DNA of 64,000 bases from Streptomyces sp. LHD-70 (GCF_031157275.1 NZ_JAVIFW010000013.1:153447-217446); one strand, 5' to 3'; shown: positions 1 through 9,423, counted from the first letter of the stretch. The notes: generated by a model not told the origin, from the letters alone. Numbers and translations are program-made.

Positions 1-1133
1 TCCCACGCCCGCAGGATCTCCACCTCGGAGAACCGCTGGACGTTCTTGCGGGCCCGCACCCCCATCGCATCCCGCAACCGCGGATTCCCGGTGAGCCGCA
101 CCAACCGGTCGGCGAGGGCGGCGCTGTCCCCGGCAGGGGCCAGCAACCCGTCCTCGCCGTCCCGGACGATCTCCCGTACGCCCGGCGCGCAGTCGAAGGC
201 CGCACACGGCACCCCGCTCGCCATCGCCTCCATCAGCGCCAGCGGAAACCCCTCCCCGCGCGAGGACTGCACGAACACCGAGGCGCCCGCGAGCGCCCCC
301 GGCACATCGTCCGTACGTCCCAGCCACCGCACCGACCCGTCGAGCCCGAGCCCCTTGCACTGGGCCCTGAGGTCGGCCTCCTCGACGCCCGCGCCGTAGA
401 TCCGCAGGGTCCAGTCGGGGCGTTCGGGGGCGACCAGGGCCCAGGCGTCGAGCAGCATGTCGATGCCCTTCTGGTCGTGCAGGCGGCCGATGGAGGCGAC
501 CACCTTCTCGGTGCGCGGCGAGGGCACCTCGGGCAGGTGGGCCAGGGCGTTGGGCATGAAGCCGACGTTGTGCATGCCGTCGGCGATCCAGTCGTCGGCG
601 TCCTCCTGGGTGAGGGTGAGCCAGCGGTCGACGTGCGGATAGTTCTGCTTGATCCAGCGGTAGCGGTGACAGGCCCTGGTGTACGCGTACGACTCGTGGC
701 TCATGCCGATCACGGTGAGCCCGGCGGTGTCGGCGGCGCGGACCCACTCCATCGGCCAGACCTGCGTGACGATGACGACGCCGCCGGGGCGGGCCGCGCG
801 GAACAGGGCGGACAGCTCGTCCACGGCCCGCTGCTTGTCGGCGGCGCGCGCGGCCTCCCGGCGCCGCTCGGCGGGCCGGAGGCGGCGCGGTCCGGTGAGG
901 CGGCGCGGGGCCGGCGGGTGGGCGGGGTGCAGGGCGGTCATCGGGTAGCCGAGGGGCTCGGGGAGGGTGAGCTTGAGCTCGGCGGGGTGCACGCCGAGGG
1001 TGTGGACGCGGTGGCCGTGGGTCCGGAAGAGCCGGGCCATCTGGTGCATCCAGGCGGTGACGCCGCCCAGTTCGTCGGTGCTGTTGGAGAACAGGAAGAT
1101 GTCCCGCTCCCGGACGTCCGCTGCCGTGCTCAT
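1..1133 (-). CDS. GT4 glycosyltransferase, 3' end cut by window edge
   Basis: A GT-B fold glycosyltransferase of family 4, expected to transfer a sugar from a nucleotide donor in the cytoplasm during surface polymer assembly. 377 residues are visible and only a few C-terminal ones are missing, judging from the 388-residue paralogue at 31423-32589. It opens with a glycine-rich loop (NELGG-like: DELGGVTAW). The donor-binding half contains VASIGRLHDQKGIDMLLDAW and the E-x7-E motif in SRGEGFPLALMEAM. The ATG at 1133 follows GGAGGA at a good distance and overlaps the stop of the upstream gene by 4 nt (ATGA), so the two are translationally coupled. It is the last visible gene of the leftward operon 7473 to 1. 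The sugar specificity cannot be read from the sequence. Confidence 0.88.
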   Translation of the reverse strand, partial: MSTAADVRERDIFLFSNSTDELGGVTAWMHQMARLFRTHGHRVHTLGVHPAELKLTLPEPLGYPMTALHPAHPPAPRRLTGPRRLRPAERRREAARAADKQRAVDELSALFRAARPGGVVIVTQVWPMEWVRAADTAGLTVIGMSHESYAYTRACHRYRWIKQNYPHVDRWLTLTQEDADDWIADGMHNVGFMPNALAHLPEVPSPRTEKVVASIGRLHDQKGIDMLLDAWALVAPERPDWTLRIYGAGVEEADLRAQCKGLGLDGSVRWLGRTDDVPGALAGASVFVQSSRGEGFPLALMEAMASGVPCAAFDCAPGVREIVRDGEDGLLAPAGDSAALADRLVRLTGNPRLRDAMGVRARKNVQRFSEVEILRAW

Positions 1134-3949
1134 GTGCGGTTCCTCCTGACGGACTTCGCGGGCCTGGCGAACAGGGCGTCGACGACGGCACGCGCGGACT
1201 CCCCGCGGTCGTACGTCCCGAACTCGGCCGCGAACGCACGGCGTTGCTCGGCGTGCCCGGTGTCGGCGGGCTTGAGGTCGGCGAGCGTACGCAGCAGCTC
1301 GTCCTCGGTCTCGACGACGGGGCCGGGCGCCCGCTCCCGCAGGTCGAAGTAGCTGCCCCGCTCGGCGGCGTACACGTCCAGGTCGGGTGCGAACAGCACG
1401 ATCGGGCGGTCCAGGAGGGCGTAGTCGAACATGATCGACGAGTAGTCCGTCACCAGCACGTCGGCCAGGCAGAGGAGTTCGCTGACGTCGTGGTGGTCGG
1501 AGACGTCGAGCAGCGTGCCGGGGGCGCACACCGGAAGCTCCGCCCGCTCCATGTAGTGGGCGCGCACGAGCAGCGTGTGCCCGTCCCCGAGCTGCTCGGT
1601 GAACTTCCGTACGTCGACGCGGAGTTGGTGCGGCCGTCCGTCCTTCGGTGTGCCGCGGAAGGTGGGCGCGTACAGGACGATCTTCTTGTGGTCCGGGATG
1701 CCGAGCCGGGCGGCGAGTGCGGGGCGGGGGAAGCGGCCCTCGGTCTCGTCGCGTGCGCGGGCGGCGACGAGCCGGTCGTTGCGCGGGTAGCCGAGCGGGA
1801 GCAGCTTCTTCTCGGGCAGCCGGTAGGCGCGCGCGAGGGTCTGCACGTCGTGCTCGGAGCGGACCAGGAAGTGGTCGAAGCGGTCGACGGCGCGCTGCAG
1901 CTTCGCGCGCTGCGGCGTGTTCTGCATCCGCACACGCGTCTCGTCGAAGCCCATCCGCTTGTACGCGCTGCCGTGCCAGGTCTGCAGGTACGTGGTGTGG
2001 GCGGGCTTGTCGAGCGCGTGCGGGAAGCCCTGGTTGTCGACCCAGAACTCGGCGCGGGCCAGGGCCCACAGGTACCGCCAGGACCAGCGCCGCACCAGCT
2101 TCGCGTCCGCCGGGAAACCGGCGGGCGAGGAGGCGTAGGACCAGGTGCTGCGCGTTCTCGGACCCCGGGCGCGCAGCTCCTCGTGGATCGCGCGGGGGCT
2201 GTCGCCGTACGCCTTGCCCATGTGGGCCTCGAAGACGACGGAGCGGCGGCGGACCGGGAGCTTCACCAGGAGCCGGTTGTAGACGCGGACCTTGACGGAT
2301 CCGGAGTGCAGCCGGTCACGCTTCTGCCGCAGGGTCTTGAGGAGCTGCCGGACCTTGCGGGTGGGCCGGAAGTGGGTGACGTACGTCGTCAGGCGGCGGA
2401 TCGTGCGGGCGGGGCGGCGGCAGGCCTGCAGTTCGAGCGCGAGGTGATGGCCCGCGGTGGCGTACGGCAGCCAGGTGTCGGCGGAGAGCCGGCCGGACAG
2501 GCGCGGCCTGGCGGGGAAGCGGCCGCCCTTGCCGACGACCTCGCGTTCGGCGAACACCTCGGCGAGGGCGCTCTCGCCGCCCGCGGTGAGCACGATCCGG
2601 GTGTCCCAGATGCGCTCGCTCATACCGCGTACGGGCAGCAGCGCCGGATCGACCCGGAGCCGCCAGCCCAGCCACTCGCCGTGGTGCACGGCCTCGTCGA
2701 CGGGCAGCCGGAAGACCCGCTTGCCGCCGCGCAGCCGCAGTTCGAGCCGGACGGTGACGTCGGTGGCGGCGGGGAGCTTGTCCAGCGGGAGCACGACCTC
2801 GCCCGCCAGCTCCAGGCGGCCGGCCTCGGCGGTGCAGCGGGTGAGCCGGTTGAAGAGCCTCAAGGCCTCGAACGGGCGGTGCTGGTGGCCGAGTTCGCCG
2901 ACGTCCGAAGGGTGCGCGGCGCTCCAGTGGATCCGCCCGTCGCACTCGACCAGCGGCGAGACGACGGTGCCGTGCCGGGCCAGGGCGTACGCGGCGGCCT
3001 GCACGCCGTCCGGATCCCCGGCGGCGAGCAGGGTCACGCACATCCGCTCCGCGGGCGGCAGGTCGGCCCAGCGCTCGGGGGCGATATGGGCGGTGAGGCG
3101 GGCGTGGGCCTGGGCGGCGAGCTCGGCGCGCTCACCGCGGGGCAGCCGGAGGAAGCTGCGGGCGAGCGGCAGCAGATGGTCGGTGACGAAGGCCCGCTCG
3201 CGGGCGTCACGCAGCTCGGTGAGGTCGCGGCGCGCCAGCTGGAGCCCGATCCGCCCGGACGCTTCGAGCAGGGCGTGCAGGTCGGTGCCGTGGTCGACGG
3301 GGGCGCGGTGGGTGACGATCAGGTTCGGTACGAGGGTGATGCGGCGGGCGGCGAGCGCGGCCCGTACGCCGAAGTGCACCTCGCTGCGGGCGAGGTCCTC
3401 GGCGTGCCGCAGGGCGTGCCGGTCCATGGCGTCGCGGCGCAGGCAGAAGCCGCTCACCAGGGCGTCCCTGGCGACGAGTTCGGGCACCTGGGCGAGGTCG
3501 GTGACCGTGCGGGTGCGGGCGTGCAGCGCGTCCTGCCAGGGCGGGCCCTGCTGCTTGCCGCCGGGTCCGGCGAGGCGGGTCCAGCGGCCCGCGACCAGGT
3601 CGGCGTCGGTGCGGCGGGCGGCCTGGAGGAGGTTGCGCAGGGCGTGTGCCTGGAGCCGTTCGCCGGAGTCGAGGAGCAGGACGTGGCGGCCGTGGGCGGC
3701 GTCGAGGCCGAGGTTGCGCAGGGCGGCGGCGCCGCGCACCTCCTGCGGGGCGTCGATGACGCGGACCCGGTCGGGGTGGCGGGCGGTGAGGAGGGTCGCG
3801 GTGCGGCGTACGTCCGCGTCGGTACGGTCTCCGACGAGCACGACCTCGACGGAGCGCAGGCTCTGGCCGAGCGCCGATTCGGCGGTCGCGGTCATCGCGT
3901 CGGGGTCGTCGCCGAGGGTCACGACGACGCTGAACTCCGGGGTGTTCAC
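1130..3949 (-). CDS. GT2-like / CDP-glycerol glycerophosphotransferase fusion with degenerate GT2 motifs
   Basis: A 939-residue multidomain protein. Residues 1-220 resemble a GT2 GT-A domain, 330-500 form a beta-rich module, and 540-930 form a TagF/TagB-type glycerophosphotransferase domain that adds polyol phosphate units from a CDP-activated donor at the membrane. The C-terminal domain keeps QTWHG (about 657), LVRAHY (about 795) and VTDYSSIMFDYALLDRP (about 835). The GT2 part is eroded: where paralogues have VDDCSTDG this one has VGDRTDAD, and the DSDD metal motif reads DSGE. It may therefore be a pseudoenzyme domain, with only the C-terminal half catalytic. The GTG start has GGAGG upstream and overlaps the preceding stop by 4 nt (GTGA). 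Its closest relative in the window is the protein at 32586-35489, also followed by a coupled GT4 gene. Confidence 0.9.
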   Translation of the reverse strand: MNTPEFSVVVTLGDDPDAMTATAESALGQSLRSVEVVLVGDRTDADVRRTATLLTARHPDRVRVIDAPQEVRGAAALRNLGLDAAHGRHVLLLDSGERLQAHALRNLLQAARRTDADLVAGRWTRLAGPGGKQQGPPWQDALHARTRTVTDLAQVPELVARDALVSGFCLRRDAMDRHALRHAEDLARSEVHFGVRAALAARRITLVPNLIVTHRAPVDHGTDLHALLEASGRIGLQLARRDLTELRDARERAFVTDHLLPLARSFLRLPRGERAELAAQAHARLTAHIAPERWADLPPAERMCVTLLAAGDPDGVQAAAYALARHGTVVSPLVECDGRIHWSAAHPSDVGELGHQHRPFEALRLFNRLTRCTAEAGRLELAGEVVLPLDKLPAATDVTVRLELRLRGGKRVFRLPVDEAVHHGEWLGWRLRVDPALLPVRGMSERIWDTRIVLTAGGESALAEVFAEREVVGKGGRFPARPRLSGRLSADTWLPYATAGHHLALELQACRRPARTIRRLTTYVTHFRPTRKVRQLLKTLRQKRDRLHSGSVKVRVYNRLLVKLPVRRRSVVFEAHMGKAYGDSPRAIHEELRARGPRTRSTWSYASSPAGFPADAKLVRRWSWRYLWALARAEFWVDNQGFPHALDKPAHTTYLQTWHGSAYKRMGFDETRVRMQNTPQRAKLQRAVDRFDHFLVRSEHDVQTLARAYRLPEKKLLPLGYPRNDRLVAARARDETEGRFPRPALAARLGIPDHKKIVLYAPTFRGTPKDGRPHQLRVDVRKFTEQLGDGHTLLVRAHYMERAELPVCAPGTLLDVSDHHDVSELLCLADVLVTDYSSIMFDYALLDRPIVLFAPDLDVYAAERGSYFDLRERAPGPVVETEDELLRTLADLKPADTGHAEQRRAFAAEFGTYDRGESARAVVDALFARPAKSVRRNRT

Positions 3950-6900
3950 GGCCTGCCTCCGTTCTGCGCGAGTCCGTTCTGCGCGAATCCGTGCTGCACG
4001 TAGTCGGCGACGCGGGCGGCTGCGCGGCCGTCGTCGAGGTCGCAGTACGTCTCACGGAACGCGGCGTACGCGGCGGCGTGTCCGGCGGTGGCCGCCTCGG
4101 GGTCGCGCAGCGCGTCGAGGAGTTCCTCCTGCCCGGCGATGAGCGGTCCGGGCGCCTTGGCCTCGAAGTCGAAGTAGAAGCCGCGCAGGGTGTCGCGGTA
4201 GTGGTCGAGGTCGTGGGTGTGGAAGAGCATCGGGCGGCCGGTCTGCGCGAAGTCGAACATCAGCGAGGAGTAGTCGGTCACCAGCACGTCGCTGATCAGC
4301 AGGAGTTCGGCCACGTCCGGGTAGCGGGTGACGTCGCGGACGAAGCGGCTGCCGGGGACGGTGCCGCCGACGAGGTAGTGGCGGCGCACGAGCAGGACGT
4401 GGTCCTCGCCGAGGGCGCGTTCGGCGGCGGTGAGGTTGAGCTGCAGGTCGAGCCCGTAGCGGCCGCCGGTCTTGGGCTGGTTCTCGCGCCAGGTCGGGGC
4501 GTAGAGGACGACCTTGGCGTCGTCGGGGATGCCTAGGCGTTCGCGGACGGCGGCGGCGACCTTGGCGCGGTCGGCGGCGTGCAGCAGGTCGCTGCGGGGA
4601 TAGCCGTACTCCAGGACCTCGCCCTCGTACCCGAAGGCGCTGCGCAGGATGGGGGTGGAGACGCGGTTGGGGCTGACGAGGGCGCTCCACTGGGCGGCGC
4701 GCCCTGGCAGCGTGGCGATGTAGGCGGGGTCGGCGGAGACGCTGCCCGTGACGTCCCGGCCGATGCGCTTGAGCGGGGTGCCGTGCCAGGTCTGGACGAC
4801 GGTCTGGCCCTCGGCGCGCTCGAACCACTGCGGGAGCTGGGTGTTGGTGACGATCGCCCGGCAGCGGGCCAGGGCCTCGTACCACTCGGCGCTCCACAGG
4901 ACGACGGGCCGGGCGCTGGGCGGCACCACGGCCTGCTGGTCGCGGACCACCCACAGGTGCTCCAACCCGAGGTCTCTGCCCGCGAGTTCCTCGTGCACGG
5001 CGCGCGGCGAGTCGGAGTGCTGGCGGCCGTCGAAGCTGCTGTAGAGGACGGCATCGCGGCGCGGGGAGGCGCGCAACTCCTGGTAGTGGGCGCGGAGTTC
5101 GCTCTGGCGCACGGCGCCGCGGTCGGCCTCGGGCAGGGCGCTGCCGGAGGCGATGAGGAGCCGGTCGTGGGCGCGCCGCTCCAGGCTGAACGCCCTTCCG
5201 CCCAGGGTGCGTACGAGCGGCAGAGCCTGGTGCTGTCCGGGGGCGACGTGCATGGGCAGGGCCTCGCCGAGTCCGCCCGCGGCCCGGAAGTACAGGTACC
5301 AGCGGCCTTCGGCGAGCGGCAGCTCCCCGGCGAGCCCGGCGACGGCGGCGGGCGCGAGGGCGGCCTTGAACCGCCCGTCGTCCTGCTGCACGGGCAGGGT
5401 GATCTCCTCGCCGTATCCGCTGTGCCTCAGGACCAGGTCGACGGGCCCGGTGTCGAGCGCGGGGAAGCTGCCGCCGATGGTGAGTTCGCCGCCGTCGTCC
5501 CAGGTCAGGGTCTCGGCGATGGGGCGTACGGTCTGGTCGCGCAGCTCCAGGTTGCCGCTGGCGTTGGCGGTCGGATACAGCTCGCGGCCGGGGCGAAGGG
5601 CGTACCGCCCGGACGGAAGCGTGTCCCGGGCTCCCACCGGGACCCTGCTGTCGTCGGCGCGCAGCAGATACGCGCCCCAGGGCTCGGCCTCGCGCGGCTC
5701 CGCGTCCTCGGCGGGCGCGAACACGGAGAGCGGCACACGCGCGGTGAACGTCCGTCCTTCCACCTCCAGTTGGACGTCGACGCCCTCCTTGGAGTGCCAG
5801 TTCTCCACCCGCAGGCGCATCCCGGTGACCGGCTCCAGGAGGCTGCCCTCGAAGACGATCTCGTCGCCCTCCTGGCGGTGGCCGGTGAGCTGGGCGAGGG
5901 TGCGCTCCACTTTCAGCTGGAGGCGGCCGCGGCTGAGAACCGGCACCACGCGCGCGTGCTCGTCGAGATAGTGCACGGCGGCCGGGATCGCGCCGCCCGC
6001 CATCCGCAGCGGCCCGCGGTGCAGCGCCCCGCCGCCGAGCACGGCCGTCTCGGCCTGCCAGACGGCGCTGCGCCGCGAGGTCAGCAGCTTCCCGGGGTCG
6101 ACGACGGCCTCGAACCCGGCCCAGTCGTAGCGGTGCAGCCCCTGCCGCGACGCGTACGTGGCCTCGCGCGATGCGGTCGTACGCGCCTTCAGCGGCAGCA
6201 GACGCCGCTTGCCGAGCCGCAGCCAGACGAACTTGACGCGCCCGGCGAGGCGGCCCGCGGGCAGGTTGCGGCGGTAGGCGAAGCCCTTCAGGTGCAGTTT
6301 GCCGTCGCGCCATTCGGCCTGGGAGATCCGGGTGACGAGCGGGAGCTCGGATCGTTTCAGCGCGGTCACGTCGCGGGGCAGGGGCGCGCCCGCCACGACC
6401 GGGTACTCCGCGCGCCGCCTGCGCAGCCCCCGCACCCGGAACGCGCCGGGGTGGCCCTTCTCGTACGCGAGGAGGGCGAGGATCTCGTCGATCCTGCGCT
6501 CGGTGACGAGCTGCCACTTGACGCGCAGGTGCAGCGGCAGGCCGGTGAGCACGGAGCGGTCGACGGTGGCGGCGTATCCGCCCGCGTGCTCCAGGAACGC
6601 CTCGTGGTAGGCGGGGTCGCCGTCGGGCAGTACGTCGAGGAAGTAGCGCAGGTCGGTGACGAGCACGGAGGAGTCGTAACGCCGTTTGCCCTCGGCCCAC
6701 TTGGTGTGTCCCTCGGAGCCCGGCTCGGCGGCCGCGGCCCGCTCGGCGAGGAACGCGGAGGCCGTCGTACAGGCGGCGGTGCGCTCCTCGACGGCGCGGG
6801 GGGTGGTGCGGCGGTTGGTGATGGAGCCGTCGCGGTCGCGCCAGAGGTAGACGGTGTCGTGCAGCACGTCCACGGAGTCGGCGAGGAAGTGCGCGGGCAC

Positions 6901-7473
6901 GATGACGGGCGTGTCCTCGAACAGCACGCCCTCGGGAAAGGCGAGTTCGTGCCGGTCCCAGAACTCCCTGCGGAACACCTTGTTGCAGGCGATGCGGTCG
7001 GCGAGCAGCGACCAGTCGCGGCTGACGTGGGTCGCCGCACGCGTGGCGCGCATCGCCTTCTTGAACATCCAGGACTGCTCGGTCCTGCCGTTCACGCGCA
7101 GCCGGTGCACATTGCCGCTGACGAAGTCGGACCCGGATTCCTCAAGGGCCGCCAGCATCTTCTCGTACGCGTCGACCGGCACCAGGTCGTCGCTGTCCAC
7201 GAAGGCGAGATGTGTGCCCCGGGCGTGCCGCGCCCCGGCGTTCCGCGCCGCGCCCAGGCCGGCGTTCTCCTGCTGGACGAGTCTGAACCGCGGGTCGCGC
7301 GCGGCGTGTTCGCGGGCGATGCGGGCGCTCCCGTCCGTGGAGCCGTCGTCGATCATGACCACTTCGAGGTCGGTCATGGTCTGGCCCGCGAGCGACTGCA
7401 GGCAGGCGCCGAGGTAGTCCTCGACGTTGTGGACGGGGACGACGACGCTGAGGCGGGGTGCCATGCGGTGCAC
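3946..7473 (-). CDS. GT2 / CDP-glycerol glycerophosphotransferase fusion (1175 aa)
   Basis: First gene of the leftward operon 7473 to 1. Residues 1-230 are an intact GT2 domain with VVVPVHNVEDY (10-20), IDDGSTDGS (41-49) and the metal-binding DSDD (93-96). The middle 350 or more residues are beta-rich and include the recurrent pattern ALRPGRELYPTANASGNLEL. The C-terminal third is a TagF-like glycerophosphotransferase with QTWHGTPLKRIG (W near 896), LVRRHY (near 1029) and VLVTDYSSLMFDFA (near 1068). It probably both glycosylates and extends a teichoic acid-like polymer at the inner membrane face. The closest paralogue is at 17776-21282. Two starts are possible: GTG at 7473, four bases after GGAAGGA, or ATG at 7464 (MAPRLS), 13 bases after it. 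Both leave the GT2 domain whole. The stop overlaps the next start by 4 nt. Confidence 0.9.
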   Translation of the reverse strand: MHRMAPRLSVVVPVHNVEDYLGACLQSLAGQTMTDLEVVMIDDGSTDGSARIAREHAARDPRFRLVQQENAGLGAARNAGARHARGTHLAFVDSDDLVPVDAYEKMLAALEESGSDFVSGNVHRLRVNGRTEQSWMFKKAMRATRAATHVSRDWSLLADRIACNKVFRREFWDRHELAFPEGVLFEDTPVIVPAHFLADSVDVLHDTVYLWRDRDGSITNRRTTPRAVEERTAACTTASAFLAERAAAAEPGSEGHTKWAEGKRRYDSSVLVTDLRYFLDVLPDGDPAYHEAFLEHAGGYAATVDRSVLTGLPLHLRVKWQLVTERRIDEILALLAYEKGHPGAFRVRGLRRRRAEYPVVAGAPLPRDVTALKRSELPLVTRISQAEWRDGKLHLKGFAYRRNLPAGRLAGRVKFVWLRLGKRRLLPLKARTTASREATYASRQGLHRYDWAGFEAVVDPGKLLTSRRSAVWQAETAVLGGGALHRGPLRMAGGAIPAAVHYLDEHARVVPVLSRGRLQLKVERTLAQLTGHRQEGDEIVFEGSLLEPVTGMRLRVENWHSKEGVDVQLEVEGRTFTARVPLSVFAPAEDAEPREAEPWGAYLLRADDSRVPVGARDTLPSGRYALRPGRELYPTANASGNLELRDQTVRPIAETLTWDDGGELTIGGSFPALDTGPVDLVLRHSGYGEEITLPVQQDDGRFKAALAPAAVAGLAGELPLAEGRWYLYFRAAGGLGEALPMHVAPGQHQALPLVRTLGGRAFSLERRAHDRLLIASGSALPEADRGAVRQSELRAHYQELRASPRRDAVLYSSFDGRQHSDSPRAVHEELAGRDLGLEHLWVVRDQQAVVPPSARPVVLWSAEWYEALARCRAIVTNTQLPQWFERAEGQTVVQTWHGTPLKRIGRDVTGSVSADPAYIATLPGRAAQWSALVSPNRVSTPILRSAFGYEGEVLEYGYPRSDLLHAADRAKVAAAVRERLGIPDDAKVVLYAPTWRENQPKTGGRYGLDLQLNLTAAERALGEDHVLLVRRHYLVGGTVPGSRFVRDVTRYPDVAELLLISDVLVTDYSSLMFDFAQTGRPMLFHTHDLDHYRDTLRGFYFDFEAKAPGPLIAGQEELLDALRDPEAATAGHAAAYAAFRETYCDLDDGRAAARVADYVQHGFAQNGLAQNGGRP

Positions 7474-7544
7474 ACGATCCTTCCGGGCGGCAGGGCTACA
7501 CAGACAAGCCCTTTTACAGGCCTACGGGTTAACAACAGGTGGCG

Positions 7545-7651
7545 CTTCGCACAGTCACCCCATGACGGCCGTTCGAGTGAAAACAGGCCGATCCCGACCC
7601 CACGGCGCTCACACCGTGTGACCGGGACCGGCTCAACTCGCCTGTGCGAAG
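7545..7651. repeat. 10-bp inverted repeat flanking 87 bp in an intergenic gap
   Basis: CTTCGCACAG at 7545-7554 and its exact complement CTGTGCGAAG at 7642-7651 lie in the 184-nt gap between the TylF-like gene and the glycerophosphotransferase operon. Just outside them, TTACAGGCC and GGCCTGTTA form a second, imperfect pair. The arrangement could be a paired operator or the remains of a small inserted element. No ORF lies between the arms. Confidence 0.4.
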
Positions 7652-7657
7652 GGCCTG

Positions 7658-8476
7658 TTACGGCTTGACGGCGATCCGCCCCTCGTCCATGCGGAGCAGC
7701 AGGAGCCGCTCGCCGGTGCGCTCCAGGAACTCGTCGACGGCCTGGCGGGATCCCTGCCAGTAGCCGTAGTCGTCGATGAGCAGGACGCCGCCGGGCGCCA
7801 ACCGGTCGTAGAGGTGCTCGAGTTCGTGCTTCGTGGAGCTGTACCAGTCGGTGTCGAGGCGCAGGATGGAGATCTGCTCGGGGGCCTGCTCCGGGACGGT
7901 CTCCTCGACCTTGCCGACGACGTAGTGCATCCGCTCCGCGGGGTAAGGGACGCTCTCGAAGCCGGACTTGACGTCGTCGAGGTCGGCGACGGCCCAGATC
8001 GGGCGGTCCTTGCCCTGGACCTCCAGGAGCTCCCGCGCGTGCCTCCCGTCGCGCCGCACGTCCTCCTCGGTGGGCGGGGTCATGCCCTCGTACGTGTCGA
8101 AGAGGTAGAGGTGGCGGTCGGTGGCGCCGAGCGAGAGCAGGGTCTTGGCGCAGGCCTGCATCGAACCGCCGCGCCAGACACCGCACTCCACGATGTCGCC
8201 GGGGATGTCGTGGTTGACGACGTGCCGGATGGCGAGAATGAAGGCGTTGAGCTTCTCCGGCGAGGTCATCGTGCGCGGCTTCACCTCGCGGATGATCGCC
8301 TTCGCCTCGTCGTCGTAGTCGTCCGGGAACACCAGGCTCTTGGGCTTCGGCTTCGCCTTGGGCGCCGGGGCCTGCGCGGCGGGGCCGGCCGGCTGCGGGG
8401 CGGGGGCGGTCGCCCGGGTCAGGTGGTATCCGGTCAGCTGCTTCAGTACGCCGTTCACTGCGTTTCGCCATGCCAT
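7658..8476 (-). CDS. TylF/MycF-family O-methyltransferase
   Basis: A 272-residue S-adenosylmethionine-dependent methyltransferase of the TylF/macrocin O-methyltransferase family, which methylates sugar hydroxyls. Recognisable segments are GDIVECGVWRGGSMQ (SAM-binding loop), LYLFDTYEGM, ILRLDTDWYSSTKHELEHLY and GGVLLIDDYGYW, whose acidic residues match the metal and substrate site of the family. The ATG at 8476 (MAWRNAV) is preferred because homology begins soon after it. Upstream codons are GC-rich and unlike protein, and no strong Shine-Dalgarno sequence is visible. Residues 30-55 are an Ala/Pro/Lys linker. Its place in the polymer locus suggests O-methylation of a wall-polymer sugar; that is inference. 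Confidence 0.85.
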   Translation of the reverse strand: MAWRNAVNGVLKQLTGYHLTRATAPAPQPAGPAAQAPAPKAKPKPKSLVFPDDYDDEAKAIIREVKPRTMTSPEKLNAFILAIRHVVNHDIPGDIVECGVWRGGSMQACAKTLLSLGATDRHLYLFDTYEGMTPPTEEDVRRDGRHARELLEVQGKDRPIWAVADLDDVKSGFESVPYPAERMHYVVGKVEETVPEQAPEQISILRLDTDWYSSTKHELEHLYDRLAPGGVLLIDDYGYWQGSRQAVDEFLERTGERLLLLRMDEGRIAVKP

Positions 8477-8531
8477 GCGGCGGGACGATACGCGCGCGCC
8501 GCCACCGATGTCACGTTTCGTCAACGAATCC

Positions 8532-9272
8532 TTACCCTCCGTGTGGGGCAGGGCTGTTGGGCGCCGCGGACCGTACGGGCTCGGGCACGGCGTCGGGCCT
8601 GCCGCACTGTGCGCGCCTGGCCAGCGGCTCGGGCAGCGGGACGCCCTCGACGCCGCCGACGCGGTTGGCCCACCAGCGGGTGGTGGCCCGAACAAAGGTC
8701 ATGGTGAGGCGGGGATACTTCTGCGGCTTACGGAAGACCCCGACGGTGTCCCCCCAGTAGGCGTGCTTGGCGTCGATGCTCTTGTAGCTGTGCCAGATGC
8801 CGTTCCTGGGCGGGAAGTCGGTGAAGACCTCGACGAGTTCGAGCTTCGTGTACGCGGCCAGGGCCCTGAAGCCGTCCGGGTAGTAGCGCCAGCAGTCCTG
8901 CTGGTCGTGGACGTGGCCGCGGGACGGGGCGGTGAGGAAGGCGGTGCCGCCGGGCTTGAGCACGCGGGCGATCTCCAGCATGGACGCCCAGAAGAACGGG
9001 ATGTGCTCGAAGGCCTGCCCGGAGAGCAGGAAGTCCGCGCTGTTCGACTTCACCGGAACGCGGTACGGCTTGGGCATCACGCGGTCGACGTTGGGGCCGT
9101 CCCACACGTCGACCCCGCAGTAGTCGATGTCCCGCCCCTTCAGGAGCTCCTGGTGCGTGAGCTTCTGCCCGTCCGAGATACGGGAGCCGAGGTCGACGAC
9201 CCGCTGCCTGCGGTCGGTGGGCATGTACTCCTCGATGCAGAGCGCCATCTGCTCGTACGCGGACCTGTGCAC
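8532..9272 (-). CDS. Class I SAM-dependent methyltransferase
   Basis: A 246-residue type 11 methyltransferase. RVVDLGSRI is the glycine-containing motif I, CGVDVWDGPNVD the acidic loop after strand 2, FLLSGQAFEHIPFFW motif II, and RVLKPGGTAFLTAPS motif III. The last 40 residues are Pro/Ala/Arg-rich and probably disordered. The GTG at 9272 is preceded by GAGGATGAGG. It lies 55 nt upstream of the TylF-like gene on the same strand, so the two are probably co-transcribed. The substrate is unknown. The HDQQDCWRYYPDGF segment is typical of methyltransferases found in surface-polysaccharide loci, which fits modification of a glycan. Confidence 0.82.
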   Translation of the reverse strand: MHRSAYEQMALCIEEYMPTDRRQRVVDLGSRISDGQKLTHQELLKGRDIDYCGVDVWDGPNVDRVMPKPYRVPVKSNSADFLLSGQAFEHIPFFWASMLEIARVLKPGGTAFLTAPSRGHVHDQQDCWRYYPDGFRALAAYTKLELVEVFTDFPPRNGIWHSYKSIDAKHAYWGDTVGVFRKPQKYPRLTMTFVRATTRWWANRVGGVEGVPLPEPLARRAQCGRPDAVPEPVRSAAPNSPAPHGG

Positions 9273-9344
9273 GGTGCCTCATCCTCAACTCGGTTGCGTT
9301 GCGGTCATCAACGGGTCGGCGGGGGACGAGGTCACGCCAAATTG

Positions 9345-9367
9345 AGCCCCTCCGGCGATTGAGGAGG
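9345..9367. repeat. Short GC-rich intergenic repeat with small hairpin
   Basis: AGCCCCTCCGGCGATTGAGG and the bases that follow form a weak stem (CCCCTC pairing with GAGGAGG) downstream of the DprE2-like gene's end. It has the look of the short dispersed intergenic repeats common in Streptomyces and resembles the elements near 22867-22948 and 27659-27725 (CCGTCCGGC... GAGGA core). It may help end transcription. Confidence 0.4.
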
Positions 9368-9423
9368 CCCGTCCGGCAAGACTTCGGGAAGGGGCGGGGA
9401 GGGGAACAAAGCGCGCAGCGCCC

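Noticed and set aside
1244..4003. Long open frame on the plus strand opposite the glycerophosphotransferase gene
   Set aside because: Gly/Val/Glu-rich translation with no family motifs; it is the GC-bias shadow of the minus-strand gene, which has clear domains.
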